Positions 24,101 through 38,423 of a DNA stretch of 64,000 bases are shown piece by piece. Under the pieces are notes generated by a model. The model did not search any database, was not told where the DNA came from, and saw only the letters and a list, made by a program, of their open reading frames with translations. The DNA is taken from NCBI GenBank assembly GCA_008973525.1, contig WACJ01000059.1, forward strand, positions 806,001 through 870,000. Reading direction: 5' to 3'. A program made the position numbers and the translations under genes. Within the stretch, counting starts at the first letter, position 1. Every line of letters starts with the position of its first letter. This stretch comes from Stenopsyche tienmushanensis (Eukaryota > Arthropoda > Insecta > Trichoptera > Stenopsychidae).

Positions 24101-27100
24101 ATTAAATCATCCCTGTCCTCGCTCAACTATTAGATTGGCTCGAAGAGAGAATCATAAATCCTTATAAAAACATTCTATCGTTGATTTAAGCAATGCTTGC
24201 ATTATCCATTTTATCAAACTTATATATAAAATGTCATCAAATATTTTATATTATACGTATAGTATTGCATTTACCATTTATTAATAAATAGATTTTGTAT
24301 TAGCCCTGGTTTAAATAAATACAAAATATTTCTATTAAGGTGACATATACGTTGTTGAATGTAAACGATCTTCATTTACGATGATTTAGAATTACATATT
24401 TTTTAAACAGGAGATAATCAATGCGCAAATAGCGAAATTGGTCAAAAGTGGTCTTACGTGACTTTATTAATCACTTCAGTATTTAGTTGTACATATCCAA
24501 AAAATCAGGACAAACCTGAATTGAGACGATCAATAGGAACTAGTGACAATTTATTCATATTCTGGATATAAAACCGAACCATTATTGAATTCACTATACC
24601 AATTTCTGATCATATTAAATATAGAAACACATTGTAATTTTGATATTCAAATGATTTTTTTTAAAGTTACTAATAATACATCATACTTACGCTACGATTA
24701 ACTGCTCATCATGAATGTCATATAGCAATAAAAGTGATTTATCGACTATGACCATACTATAAGAGGGCGAAAAATAAATAGTTTCCTATTTAATGCGAAA
24801 TTGAGTTCATTCTATCGCAATCTAACAAAAGAGCATTCATTATTATTAAGAAAAAAAGACCAAGCATGATAAATTCGCACCCTCAAAACAATTTTATCAT
24901 AGATATAAACTTCAAGTTACTATCGTTCACTCTGAATAGGCAATTTTGCTTTATAATTTTAATTTCTGTAAGTAAACTTTATAGCCTAAATTCAATCAGA
25001 TTCTTTTAAGTTGGCCATTACAAAGCGGGATGAAAAATTGGCACAAAATTATATATTTTATTTAGCCTAAATATTAAATTAATTACAATCATCGTTAAAA
25101 CTCTTGCTAGCCCCTCGCAGTTTTATTATATAAAACTACTCGGAGAGCATAAAGTCACGTACAATTATATTTTGAATGTTCTTTTTATTGTCGGCTTAAT
25201 TTTACAGTCTCTCAGTTTTCATCTTTATTAAAATAAGCTCATAATTTAAATGCATTACTTGTAATTTCAAAGCATTTGTATACCAATAATCTTGATGGAA
25301 GTATTTAAATGATGTCGTTTCTTAATCTTCATCTCTTCGGTGACATAATATACTTGAATCAAATTAAATATGACTTCAAGTTTATAATTAATACATTTTT
25401 ATTCATCAATGAATTTTCATGAAATATACTATTGTATATAAATGTGATTGAAAAGATGGTGATATTTTCCAGCTTTATCTTGACGTCGATACTTTAATCC
25501 CACATATAAAAATATTAAATGTGAAAATGTTTATAGCGTGAGTCAAATTTCATAAGCTTGCTGAGGATAATTGATCTGAACATTCTTAAGAGATATTGAA
25601 AAATAAAAGTTTTATGCGCGCAAATAAAAAGTAGTTTTAATTTGAAATTGTTTTGAAATATCAGATGGAATATTTCCAATTTTCTCTCTTGATGGTTTTC
25701 ACGAAGTATTAAACATGGTTAACCTGGGCTTAAGTATTAAAATAGGTGTTTCGATTCGAAACACAACCAATACCACAATACCAATTCCATTTACTTTTCT
25801 AGCATATTTAAATTGTTCTTGTAATAAGATGCATATTTTGGCATGTTTTTTTATAGCGTATATATATTTAACCAGCCACATCTCCTGTAGATTGAAACCC
25901 AAGATGATTTAGTTACCAGTTCGATCGCTTAATTGCGAGATTACGTACAAGTTCGACGTATATTAATACTAATCTGTAAAAATTCTTCATAATTTTAGAA
26001 ACTTTAGCTACCTTCTTTCCAAGTTTAAAAAAGATGCATGTCTGATGTGAACGTCTTCTTAATACTAACTGACGATAAAAAAAAGTGGGATTTTCCTTAT
26101 ACTTACTGTCATCTTGTCTCCTTGTCATTCATCACAATTTAACAAACGCTGATCATTTAAAGAGTTTATTTATATCATAAAAAAATTAAATCTATCAAAT
26201 GTTCCATATTTATATGTTTATCTGCATATTATGTTTTCTATTTGATAACATCCATACAATCCAAGGTCTCTCAAGAGATAGATACCATAGTGGTTTTATA
26301 GCACCTTAAAGCTTTCAATGAGGGTGAGATAGGCAGATATCCCTTCTGCTGTAATCTTCTACATTGCTTTGAGTAGAATTAAAAAGATGAATCTCACAAG
26401 ACATTCAAATACATGTTTGATTTCGTATTTGTGTCTTTCTCTTGAAATTCAAATGAAATAGTATGTCATTTGAATAAACTGCTGAATTTAATAATTTCTG
26501 GAGCACTAATAAAAATAGTCTAATAAATTACATGTGACAATGACACAAAAGAAATAAAACAAAACCCACGTTACATACTACGTCCGGCTTATGACAAGTA
26601 GCAAATAAGCAAATATTTCGATTTAATACGTCAGCTTTTATTCCTCTATGAATATATTAGTATTATATTTACATAACCTAAAATCACGGAAAATGTTACT
26701 GTATCTGTTGGAAAAGCATGGATGAATAGTATGTAAATAAATCGATAAAATTTACTTTCGATCATCTGAAGAACTTTACTAAATTTAATATTAAATTAAA
26801 TCCAAATATCAAAAATAATTCGAAAGCATGAGAAAGAAGACACTAATTATGTATATTTGGTGGAATATGAAATAGCCTAAAAATTAGAGGACGATCGTAC
26901 AAATGGAAACGATGAAGTTGTTAAACGTTTTACTATAAAAAGCACACAGTAGGATTAAAATATTTAGAGTTATATTCTTCAAAAGATGATTCTTTCGTCG
27001 AAAGAACCACATCAATGCAGAAATAAATTCACAAATACTTATAAATATATTTCTCGTTAAAAATAGAACATAGGACTTGAGATACTGCCAAAGAAAGATC

Positions 27101-28813
27101 TTAAAATGAGATTAGTCAGACCAATGTGTTTCAGAGCTCATTGTTTGATATGGGCAAAATAAGTTTGCTTTAAAAAATATTAATTAATTTGCATAGATAC
27201 TTCGTGGAAGATCTATGATATAAAAAATGATTGCGAAATACTTTTTTTAAACTTTAGCCTTTGAAAGATGTAAAACAAATTTTACATAATTACTTCTTAT
27301 GACTATGAGCAAAAAATATTTTTTCTTTTCTCTATATCCACAATCGATTTAATAAATATGATTTATATTTTAAGAAATTATAGTTAGCCAGAAAAAAATT
27401 GTCATATCATTATCATAATTCAAATACAATATTTTTAACAAAGATATATTTTTCTTTAAATATTAAGAATGTTATTTAAATAATGCAAGAAATATTCGCT
27501 AACTTTTAAGGATGAAAAAATAAAAATATCATCCTTTAATATTTTATCGAAGAACCTTTGACTGCAAAGGAAATAAATCAATCACATTATCAACTGCAGT
27601 CTCTCAATATGATAATGTAGCAGATAAATTATTCTTTGTGAAGTTTTTCATTTTTTTAAGCTCCTTCATATAGCAATATTCGCTTAACAATCACATTTTA
27701 TTGCCAATATTTAAAAATATTATTTAATGCTCAAAAAAAAATTAACATCAATTTTTTAAGTTGTATTTTTGATACAACTTAAAAATCAATAGAGTAACCA
27801 AATTCGCCATTATTCTTTCCAGTCTCTGGAGCTCTTCATTATTTTTAAACTAGCGCATTTAACGGTATATTTAAATATTAATTTTAAAATCTTTGTTTAA
27901 AAATACGATTAGGGAGTACTTTTCTTCTTTCATAACAAGCTTCATCACAAATCGATTAAATCCTTGCTTTCTTATGGTCACACGCTGTTCCAAATTATTA
28001 ATGCTATTCTCTTTCTATTAAAAACGTTTGTTTAAAGCCAAACGACAATACTTAGCAAGATTTAATTTGCGTACAAGTTTTCATTGTCTCTGTTTTTGAC
28101 GTTCTTTTTTGCTTTTATCAATTATTTACATTTTTTTTATCGGATATAACTAATGGAAATCTTTATGGAAAAATAAAATTGAGAACCTTCTTGGTATTTA
28201 TAAAGCGATTTAAATATGTAACGACTCAAAGCATTTTCTTGATACTGTCTTTATATTACCACAGTGCTTTTATAATGTATTCATTGTTCATCAAAATCAT
28301 ATATTTAACAACAACCCTTATTTATAAATCAGCACAAAGCAAAAAACTTCTCTTCACTGAAACATCATTGATACATATTTTAGTAATTCCGATTTTGTTT
28401 CGACAAAAATGATTATCTTTGTTCCGTTTTAAAGCACAGATTTTTAATGTTTGTAATAACTGGCTCCTAAATATTTTCACCTAAATCATATAAAAGATTG
28501 GGATTGACATTATTTGACAATGGTATTTGTTTGAATCCAACTTTAATAAATTAGAATTTATATTTTGATGTAACTCAAAATTTGTTGTGAAATACAGTAT
28601 ATGCATTCTCTCTTCGTTTCACTCCCTGAGGGTACAAATAACCCAGGTGAGGAAGTTCTGACCTATTTTGAGAAGCATTACTCTATAGAATATAAGCCTT
28701 GGGATGAGATACAGACTGTCAAATAAATTATACTGAAATATAATCATTATTGACAAATTTCAAAAATCTTTTATTATTTACATATAACTGTATAATAAAT
28801 ATTTAAAATCAGT
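18200..28813. other. Intergenic AT-rich DNA without recognised genes
   Basis: Short frames occur on both strands, the longest on the minus strand at 22,340-22,672 (110 codons), but none shows a known domain or exon-like homology. Small hairpins are present, for example around 27,748-27,790 where an 11-bp arm flanks a 5-bp loop. Nothing else can be supported. Confidence 0.5.
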
Positions 28814-29739
28814 TTAAGGCGTCTTTTCACTTAGGGCGCCTCAAAAATAGGCTATTTTCACGATTTTTTTTCGAGGATTTTCGATAAAAATTATGAGATA
28901 AAATGGATCTTATGTAATAAACACATCTTTCAAGTAAATGAAAAAAAAATATATTTTTTTTTGAACAATTATTATAATAAAACAGTGGCATCGAAAAACC
29001 CGTGTAGAAATGTTAAGTTCGTGGCTTGTTGATGGTATCTCCGAGATGGGTCATTAAAAACAAAAAAATAAAACAGTTTTAGATTCAGTATATCAGTGGC
29101 TATAGTGCATATCATCAGATTTTTGATATTTGCGAAAATAACAAAATGGCGCACGTTTTACGAAAAAGTAAAAAAAAACGCGTTTTTTTTGCAGTTTTTT
29201 GTAAAAAAAAATTATTTAAAATCAAAATTTCAAAAATCTGATGATATGCGCTATAGCCATAACTATGAAGAATATGTCATTCAAATTTCATGATAATCGG
29301 CTAGATTGTTTCCGAAATTTCATCAACAAGCCACCGAAAAACCTTGTTTTGAGATAAACGCGTTTAAAGTTTTGGTTGCAGAAAAATTGCCCAGACACAG
29401 CTATTGAAACACTCGTTGTTATTTTGGATATTTCCTCCGAAGATCTTCATAAATCGGTTTCAAAACCTAGTGAACATCCTCACCTAGAGCAGGAGGATGT
29501 ATAATAGTTTCTATTTGATTGTTTTTTACCACTTTCTTGTACTTGCACCATGAGTCTGAACAATACGTATGCAGCCGGGTGCTCTCAGGTAGTCACCTAA
29601 TGGTCGTCCAAAAATGTGGTTAGAATTGTCCGATCTTTATGAAATTTCGATATAACATTTTTGAAGATGTGTACTTTCAAAATTTAAAATAAAATAAAAA
29701 TCGATTTTTTTAAATTTGTAAAGTGAGAAGACGCCTTAA
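28814..29739 (+). mobile_element. TTAA-flanked Kolobok-like DNA element, copy B
   Basis: It is bounded by TTAA (28814-28817 and 29736-29739), has the same inverted ends as copy A, and is 926 bp including both TTAA. It has the same orientation as copy C. The minus strand around 29,420-29,570 holds the Ser-Trp-Cys-Lys-Tyr-Lys-Lys relic with an in-frame stop after Asp-Val-His. The internal inverted repeat near 29,095-29,125 and 29,230-29,262 is retained with one or more changes. Confidence 0.85.
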
Positions 29740-31100
29740 GCTATTTCTTTCAATAATAAAATCCAGATGTTTTTTTAACTATGAATATTGAGTTGATATT
29801 TGCATTTATTTTATACCAGCGACATTTATAGGAAAAGTATACAACAATCACGTGTTCAACAAAACATTAGGGCAATATGGAAAACGCAATGCTTTAACAA
29901 TTACAGGCTTTAGGACCTATTGTTCCAATCATCATAGCTTGGCGATAAATAACTGTATGAACATTTAATTGAATCCTCCGTCCAGTGTATGTAAATTGAA
30001 ATAATAGTTTATTTAATAAACACGTTTCGTATCGGTTTCAATTTCTATGGCCAGCTTTACTAAAGCCAACCTCTATTGTGTCCATAATACAATGCTATTC
30101 GCTTTTTTCATCGACAAAAACGCAATAAAAACGTTTTTTTTATAGATTCTCGCGTTTATGAGGATTATGTGAATATATTTTAATAATAAAGTGTTTCGAT
30201 CGTATGGTACCTTGGGATTTGCGATCAACGTGTGATAATCGTTTAAAAACGCTAATGGATGAGCAAATTCCGTTTCACCTATTCAAACACGTCTTCAGAA
30301 CTGTCATGACTAATACCCGTTCCTGAATATTTTCACGAAATTTGTTTATCGACATGAAATTCAAATCAACTCTGAGCTATTGGCGTGTTTATTCGGAAAC
30401 GCGTTTTTGTTGAAGCCTTTTAAATGTAATAGTTCATGCGCCTTCGAAATATACTATGTGTTCTGAAATATCATAGGAAAAAAATGATAAAATTGCCTTG
30501 ATATTCGTACATCCAATGAAAGTATTTATTTTTAATAAAATAATGTATTAAAAACAAAATCAATAGCAATTAATATCTATTAGCATTAATCGCTTTTCAT
30601 TGCTTACAATGTGACACAATATGAACTCTCATCAATGCATCCAATGAAGGCATGCATTTATTATAAACGTGACGTGTTCCACTATTCTATTTATATTGAA
30701 ATAACTATTTAACAATGATTCGATATCAAAAGTATTTTTTAACAAGTGCTATATTGTGGTATATTAATTTTTTTTTGTGTTCTTATTAAAAAAAAAAATG
30801 ATTCAAACCCAGCCTATTGTCAAAATGTGTCAATGAATTTGGATCATCAGCTTCACCCTATTTTCTTGGTTCCAAAATAATTTAAGACGATTAATGATGT
30901 CAGAGGAAATCCCCCATGAATGATTAATTTGGGTATCATTCTAAACATAATGCAGCCACACGTAATCCTTCTCAGAATTGAGGTAATATCCATTCATGAA
31001 AAAATATCACATACATACGGTCTGTATGTAGTTGACTGGTTAACACAGTTAATTTTTAATGTCATCAAAAGAAAAAGTGATTTTACGATTGTTTTGTGTG
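29740..31100. other. Intergenic AT-rich DNA
   Basis: Nothing recognised beyond short frames without motifs. Confidence 0.5.
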
Positions 31101-31104
31101 ATTT

Positions 31105-31290
31105 TACGGGGGTCGCTATCTTCGTCGCTGCGACTTAAAAGTCGCTTTGTTCGCACGCGAACCCGCTGTTGAGAGCATCTCGGTACGATGCGTGGTCGAT
31201 CGCAGTGCAATCCCTAACAATGGTCCCGACCAACGAGTTGGCTGCGATGAACGACAGAACGCGCGGAAATGAGGCAAGTGATCAATCGAC
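31105..31290. other. CpG-dense islet
   Basis: About 190 bp containing roughly two dozen CpG dinucleotides, against a surrounding AT-rich, CpG-poor background. It includes a small hairpin with 7-bp arms (GCGACTT and AAGTCGC) near 31,128-31,143. A minus-strand frame of 63 codons crosses it without known motifs. It could be a promoter or first exon of a distant transcript, or an insertion of foreign base composition. This reading is inference. Confidence 0.45.
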
Positions 31291-34200
31291 ACAACGTATT
31301 TTTTCAATTAACTCACAGTAGGAGAATCAATGCAAAGAATATGAAGCAAGTGGGTGATGATCCATCCAAGGTTAGACGCTTTATTGAAGCGTTTTCTTGA
31401 ACTTTAAATTGGTCGCCTTCTCAAAGATCCTTCCCCATTGAGGTCCCGAAGCAAAGAGAAGAAAGCCTGACGTTTGCTTTGGCCAGGTCCCTTTTTGAAA
31501 ATTCGCCATCCTTTAGACAATTTGCCGCTATTTTGACAGTCTGCTGCTGTTTTGATAGTCCGCCACTCATGTGATGACACCTCATGGGAGGTCGGGAGTG
31601 GCGTCATCATCCAAGTATCACTCCTTTGCAGAAGTCTCTTCATAAAAATAGAAAATCCGAAACTAAGATTAGAAAATCCTTTCCATGCTACAAAGATTTT
31701 TTATCCCAAAGCTATCAAGGAATCCATTCCAGTTTTCGTCGGCTCATTATTATACAGCATGAAATCGGGAGTGAACTGGTGGTTCGAATTTATTCGAGCA
31801 CATGGATGACATTTGACTTTGCCTGGGTGAGCCAAAGCGGGAATTGTTATTATACAAGACTTGTCTGCTTATACAGGGCGATGTACAGTAAAAGCTTTGG
31901 AAGTCTTCTTTGCCACTCAATAGAGCAAAAAAATTATATCTCCATGAAAATCTTTAATGCTAATCAACGAATTTACCACAATAATCAAATAAATACCGTT
32001 AAGGATTAAAATAATTTGGACAAAATACTTGAACTTTAAAAAAGATCATAACGAAACTCTTGTCTGTTTACTTTAGACAGATTGTAAAAATCATCTTTTG
32101 CGGCAAAATCTTAGAAAACCTTAAAGAATAATTAATGTGCATTCAAGAAATTAGAATAATGAGTAATCAAAAATAAACCCTCATAGTAGAATAGTATTGA
32201 ATTTAAATAATTTGAATAAGCGTCTTCCAATATAAACATTTCAGTAGCTTCCATTTCGCTCATTATCAAACCGCTCTTGTTACTATTCAATACAAAATTA
32301 TGCAGCAATACTAAAATAAACTATTGTACATCGCCTCAAATCACTACACATATATTAAACGCTAATTTTGGACCAATACGCAAGAAGTCTATCAAAAGAA
32401 ATACATGTACCATATTGATAGCAGAATTACATTCCGAAATGAAAATATTGGCATCCTTTGTGGCAAAACAATTTACCCCGTTCCTTCAAATGTTATTTAT
32501 AGCCGTTAAAGCTCGAAATATCGAGTTATTATTTGAGGATATTGAAGATATTTTTCATGTGTCACACAACAATTTGACAACCCCTTTAAAACTTTTTTTG
32601 TGGAAATTTGAGCATGTGTAGCTATCTGAAAGGAGTGCTCTGCGTGATGTTGACAAATCTTATTAGGTATTAAAAAAATGTCGTAAACTTTCTGGTCAAC
32701 TTATATCCAGCAGAAACGAAGCAAAAGTGACAAATACTATCACTATATATTATATAAGATAGTTTATAATTTATACTAAAATATCTTTTCATGTTCAACT
32801 TCAACATTTAGGGAAACTTTTATAATTTGGAATATATAACTTTTTTATTTACCACACTCTATACTATAAGTATCCAATACTGCACTTTGAGAGTTAATAA
32901 TAAGTATAGTAAATGTGTTCGTATATTAAATGGTATGTCGAGTTTTGTACGAACGACGTGTTATTTCTTTTTAACAGACAAGTACTTTGAAGATCTTTCG
33001 ATATTTGAAAACTACAACTTTTCCCTATTTATAAATTAATCATCATTTTATTCAGCAACGTATTTTTCCTCATGTTTAATCACATGGTATTGTTGAGTTT
33101 CTTCAAAATGTTCCACAAAAGATGATTGACTCAAAACAATTCGCTACGTTTGTACCTATTCTGTACTACTATTATTTGTGCAAAAATGTGTCAATAATGA
33201 AATCAAAGGACGATTAAGTTTATATTGATGAAGAGTATGTTAGGGAATTAGCATTAATCCCAATATAATTGGGATAAATTGTTTGTTCTCTATTAATATT
33301 AATCAAGATCAGTGATTTTATAACTTATTATGCGCTTGGTTCTCTTTTTATGGCAATAACCTAACCATGAGCCCACAAATGAAATAACTCGACATAGCTG
33401 CATTATAGAAAAATTACAAATTTAGCCTTTGCTTTTGAAATCATAACTTTTATTTTGAGATTTTAACGAGATGAATGAACTTGATGAGATAACGAAGTGA
33501 AGAATATCTTCAAATCTTTGGATGAAGGCAATATAAAGAGCAGTTGAGTGTTAACAATAGGCAATCACATCTTCATCCCGTTTTTGCAAACATGGCAAAT
33601 ATGTCTCATATAAGTTATGTTACATTATTTGAATTAATAAAATTATACTGAATCAAAAAGTACATAAAATCAATTCAAACATGCACTTTTAGATAACTAA
33701 CGAGCTTCCATATTATGGTGTAAACGACTATAATCTTCATTATTCTTCAAATAAAAGTGGGCAAATAATCTCTCATTTTAGGCATTACTTTTGATTTTAG
33801 ATTTTAGAGAATTATCAATGTATAGAGGAAACGCCCAGATAGTGACAAGTTCTTATTGATTTTTTCCATATCCCGTTGTTGATATTCTACCTTATTTTTA
33901 GAATTTATATTAGTTAGAAATCTATATGGATATATAAGAATGACAACATCTCATACGTTCATACGTACATAAAATAAATGAAAGTATAAGTCTCTTAACA
34001 ATTGATCTTGAGCATTACAATATTTTCGAGAACGGACGATTCGTTCCTTCTTCTAAAGAGGCAAGTAAATCTTATGGCAAAACTATCACCATTTAAAAAT
34101 TAATTATTATATCTTGTATAACACGCCGTCAAATAACGCTTGAAAGGATAAAATTCTTGAGCGCTCTCATCAAATCGAATGTCATTTTTAAAAAGCTTCA

Positions 34201-37200
34201 CGTAAGCACTTAGCCAGAATTTTCATTTCTTAAGCAGTCGTTCTCCTGGAATTTCGACCCATAAAAATGGGGTAGTGCCAAAAAAATCGCGCTGATTGCA
34301 CAGCGCCAAAATTCAACTACGCCATCCCCATAGAGTATCATATTTTATACGATTATTATACAAGCAGCCTTGGGGACATATTCCTCATAAACTACGCAAA
34401 TATCTCTTTCATTACATATTAAATCAGGGCTTACATCTTCTCGAAATATTGAAAGTCTTTGTCACTGAACAAATTTGCTCTACATGAGTTTTTGCGCTTT
34501 TTATAAAGTGTAAAAAACGTAATGATAAATCATTTAGTCGACGCCAATATCACAAAATTGCGCAGGTGTCTGTCTGTAAATTGGAACACATTTCGTGCTT
34601 ATGTAACGCCGTATTTTAAATATAATATTAATTCTTTACCTTCGACGTATTTGTTTTCGTGGCTTGAGCAGAATTCTGGAGAGGGTCGGTTTTGCTATTC
34701 ATATCCAATTACCTTGTTCTTTCAAACAAATAATATTTCCGATAATCAAATTCTGAAGTATCATTTTACGCAACGTAAATTTGATGAAAACAATCATTAC
34801 CAAATACAGCCGATACCATTCAGCAAATGTGAAAAATTCCTCCCCAACGTATAAGTCGTAGATAATACAGAAATGTAGCAATTTGGAAAAAATGGCAGAC
34901 TTTATGAAGAGATAACGGCCAGGAGAGTCGTGCGTCAGAGCTATAATCGTACTGTGTAAAGTTCGACGAAAAATACTTCGATGTTGCTATCCTGAATTTA
35001 TAGAACTAATCAAAATACAGGATGCTTATATATGCAAAATAGATCAAATTCAAATTTATTTTTTTAAATACATCATTCAATTATATTTCATCATAGATTT
35101 TTCACGGTGAATGTTAATGTTGATAACTCTAGCTTATGATATTTATGTATTTTTTTAGGTTTAATTTCTGATATTTTTATGTATTCCTAAAAAAAAATAA
35201 CAGAATCATTACATATTAATATTTACACAGGGTTCCCTTCATCATCACTGCTAATCATCATTAAACAAGAGCGTTTTCTTGAAGCTTTTTTTGGACATCA
35301 TCATCTGAGTTCTATGCTATAATTTTGCAAAAAAATATATATATTTTGGTGATTTGCTTTTGACTAGTGTTTTTTAAAAATATAATTGTACACAACTAAG
35401 CAATCATGAATAATATAAAAGAAATTAACTCAAGAACTTGAGTTTTCGACCAAGGATGTCGTGAAATTTAATGTCGTGTAAAACATAATAGTGCAATATT
35501 TGCTAATAAAATTCTATTTATGAATTTACTATTAAAATTAAATTGAAATAGTATTAACAGACCTTATCTATAAGCTTACATTATGTACATGTCCAATATA
35601 AATGTCGGATAATAAGGAATGATTCGAACAATATCTGCTGATTTTAAACAATTTTAAAGTAGTATTTAATATTTTAAATCTTTATAAATGCGTCCATTAT
35701 CACGTAGATCATTACACATACAAATATCCACATGAAGAACCCCTAAACTACACTTTGTGGAGTCCTCGCTGGCAAAGTCGCGATTTTAAATGAATCCAAG
35801 TAGTGTTTGATCTCATTTTCACATTGTTTACGCACATTGTGTCATCAAGTTACGTCCTCGTTACGAAGAGATATTGTGGGTCGTTAAATCTCAGCACAGT
35901 GGTTGGTTTCTGACATAATGAGGGGTCGTCCGAATTTCCAGAAATAAGTTCAGCGCAACCCACCGTTTGTGTCTAGCGATAACTTAAAGGTTCTGCTATG
36001 TAAATTTTGACACGTGTTAATATAGTATTCATTTCAAAGCGCGAAACGAAAATGACGACAATACAAATTAGCCTAACGCTGATTGGCTAATCAGGAACAT
36101 GAATAATATTGCTTGATGAATGCTGCGGCTTGGTTCATTTTCGTATGAAAATATCTAAAATGCTGACTTTAAAGATGTGAATCGGATTTTAAAGTCGTTC
36201 ACAGATGCTGAAAAATTACTACTTTTTGCCTCTTTGTGTTGGCCTATTTATTGCATAGCAACGAATTGCAATTTATTTAACATCAAAAAGGATTTTAAAA
36301 TCGGGACAGGACATTAAAACCACTTTACGTTTACTATATGAAAGAACCCATTTTGCACTTTGTCTGATAATAAAGTTAATCCCATAAGATCTTCTTATGC
36401 CCTTTCAAATAAATAAAATCATAGAAACCAAATATAAATGAAATAAATCTAAAGTTAATATTATATTTCTCCTTAAATAGCTATTGATTACAAATATGAA
36501 TTATTTGAATATTGACTATTAAAATATTAGTACTTGTTTATAGTCCCAATATTTAGTAGAATAGCTGGTAGAATCTGCTAAAGAGGTGGCTGAAATAAAA
36601 TAAAAAATATTTATTTCATCAGATCCTAAAATCTGGTTTCAGATCTAGACAATCGATCGAATAAAATAATACGCCAAATCTCCCTAATTTTTCGATACGT
36701 TGAAATTTTTATCCACAATTTGAAATTGAATCTTTATTATAACAATATCATAATTTATTCATATTTTTAAATAATAATTTTAATATACAAAGTCATAATA
36801 ATGTAGAAACTTTCAGCATGATTTAAAGCATGATTTTGTAATTATGAAATTATTCAATATCAATTTTTATCGGAAAATATTTGAATTTAATATTTTTATT
36901 CTCGCAATGGGATCGCCCACTTTTGACAACCTCATTTGAACCCTCATCTTCAATTTCACAACTTGACGTGCATATCTCTCCTCTTTCCACTCCTCGGCGC
37001 ATCTATACGTCCATAAGTTGCCCACTGAACCAATTTCAATATGAAACCGATTTAAAAGAAAGATAGAAATTAAACGAATGGAGTTTTTACAAATATTTGT
37101 AATATATAATAATATCTTTAACAAAACACACGTTGATAATACTCAACTGCGAAGTTGATTTATTTCTTCCATCAGAGAACATTTCAAGATTTTCCTGCAA

Positions 37201-38423
37201 TAATGATGACGCAAGACTTCTATGCGCATTTTTCCGGAACGCTTGTTAAGCTTTTGTCTAGTCGTTCCTCAAATTGATGCAATTCGCTTGATTTCACCAC
37301 GAAAATATTATCATGATCTCAAAACGATAAAGTTTTAGAATATAAACAATTTTGTATAAATTTTATCAATATCTAACAACATGAGTAGTCGTCAATGTTT
37401 GAGGACATATGTCAATGAAAACAATAGATATTTCGCTGCCCGCTTGACACTACTATCTGTAATGGGATTATGGAAGCAGACGTTAATGTGATTATTTCCA
37501 TAACGTTTCATCTGAATGTGTGTCAGCGTTTGATGCAAATGATTTACAATGGGTGGCCCATAAAATACATAATCGGATTTACGACCGCTTTGGACTATTT
37601 ACACAGCGCTCGTATGATGCTATAGGAAGACCGTGCAAAAAGGATGCAAATTCAGCAAACAACTTTGATTTCCGTGACCACTTATGTGCACATATTAAAC
37701 ACACTTATATGGGTATAATATGTGCATGTATAAATCCAGAATCTATTAATCATTGTCTATTTAAATATCTCCGGTTAGAAGTCATAATAAATACTGCAAA
37801 TTCAATATCAGTAGACCATGATTTCATAAACTTACACATATTAAACATAGATAGTTTTAAATGGATTGAATATCTACATTAAAAACAGAAAGATTTAACA
37901 AAGTTTAATATAAATACATAAAAGTGAAGCTTCTCGAGCTGTAAAAGCTTTAGGCGTTTACTCCAAAATAGACGACAAAATACAGCCTCGTTTGCTATCA
38001 GATCGATTTAAAATTGAGAAAGATTAATACCAAATGATGATTTAAAGTCAATTTTCTTAATCAAGATCATTGTTTATCTCGAAAAGAAAGATCTCAGCTG
38101 CGAGATCGCTGGGGAGCCAGAAGGAAGAATACGTTTTTTCACGGTCAAGGCAAGGTGAAAAGACGACTCTTATATTTTGCAAATTGTGCCTGTGCGGTTA
38201 ACAAAGCTTCGTAACGGGTGATTTATAACTTACGCTAAAATATAATATTAGATATATCTTTGTCAGTAAAAACCTAATTAATCCTTCGTTTCCTTCGATT
38301 CGTTGTCACGCTCTTAAAATATATATTTTTTATTATATTAATCTTGATTCGTTACCAGTTTTTACGGGGTAACGCGTTTAATACATTTGCGATGCGTTTA
38401 TTTTTATCTACCACGTACATATC
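31291..38423. other. Intergenic DNA without recognised genes
   Basis: Several frames of 100-140 codons occur (31,584-32,009; 32,277-32,621; 34,522-34,854; 37,520-37,882, all plus; 31,404-31,643 minus). None has a family motif, a convincing splice context or a recognisable repeat end, and I do not call them genes. Confidence 0.5.

Noticed and set aside
31584..32009. 141-codon plus-strand frame, the longest in the intergenic region
   Set aside because: It overlaps other frames in both strands and shows no family pattern or splice logic; not called as a gene.
34522..34854. 110-codon plus-strand frame
   Set aside because: Composition and residues give no domain hint and no exon neighbours were found.
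37520..37882. 120-codon plus-strand frame
   Set aside because: It reads smoothly but has no recognised motif, partner exon or repeat context; left unannotated.
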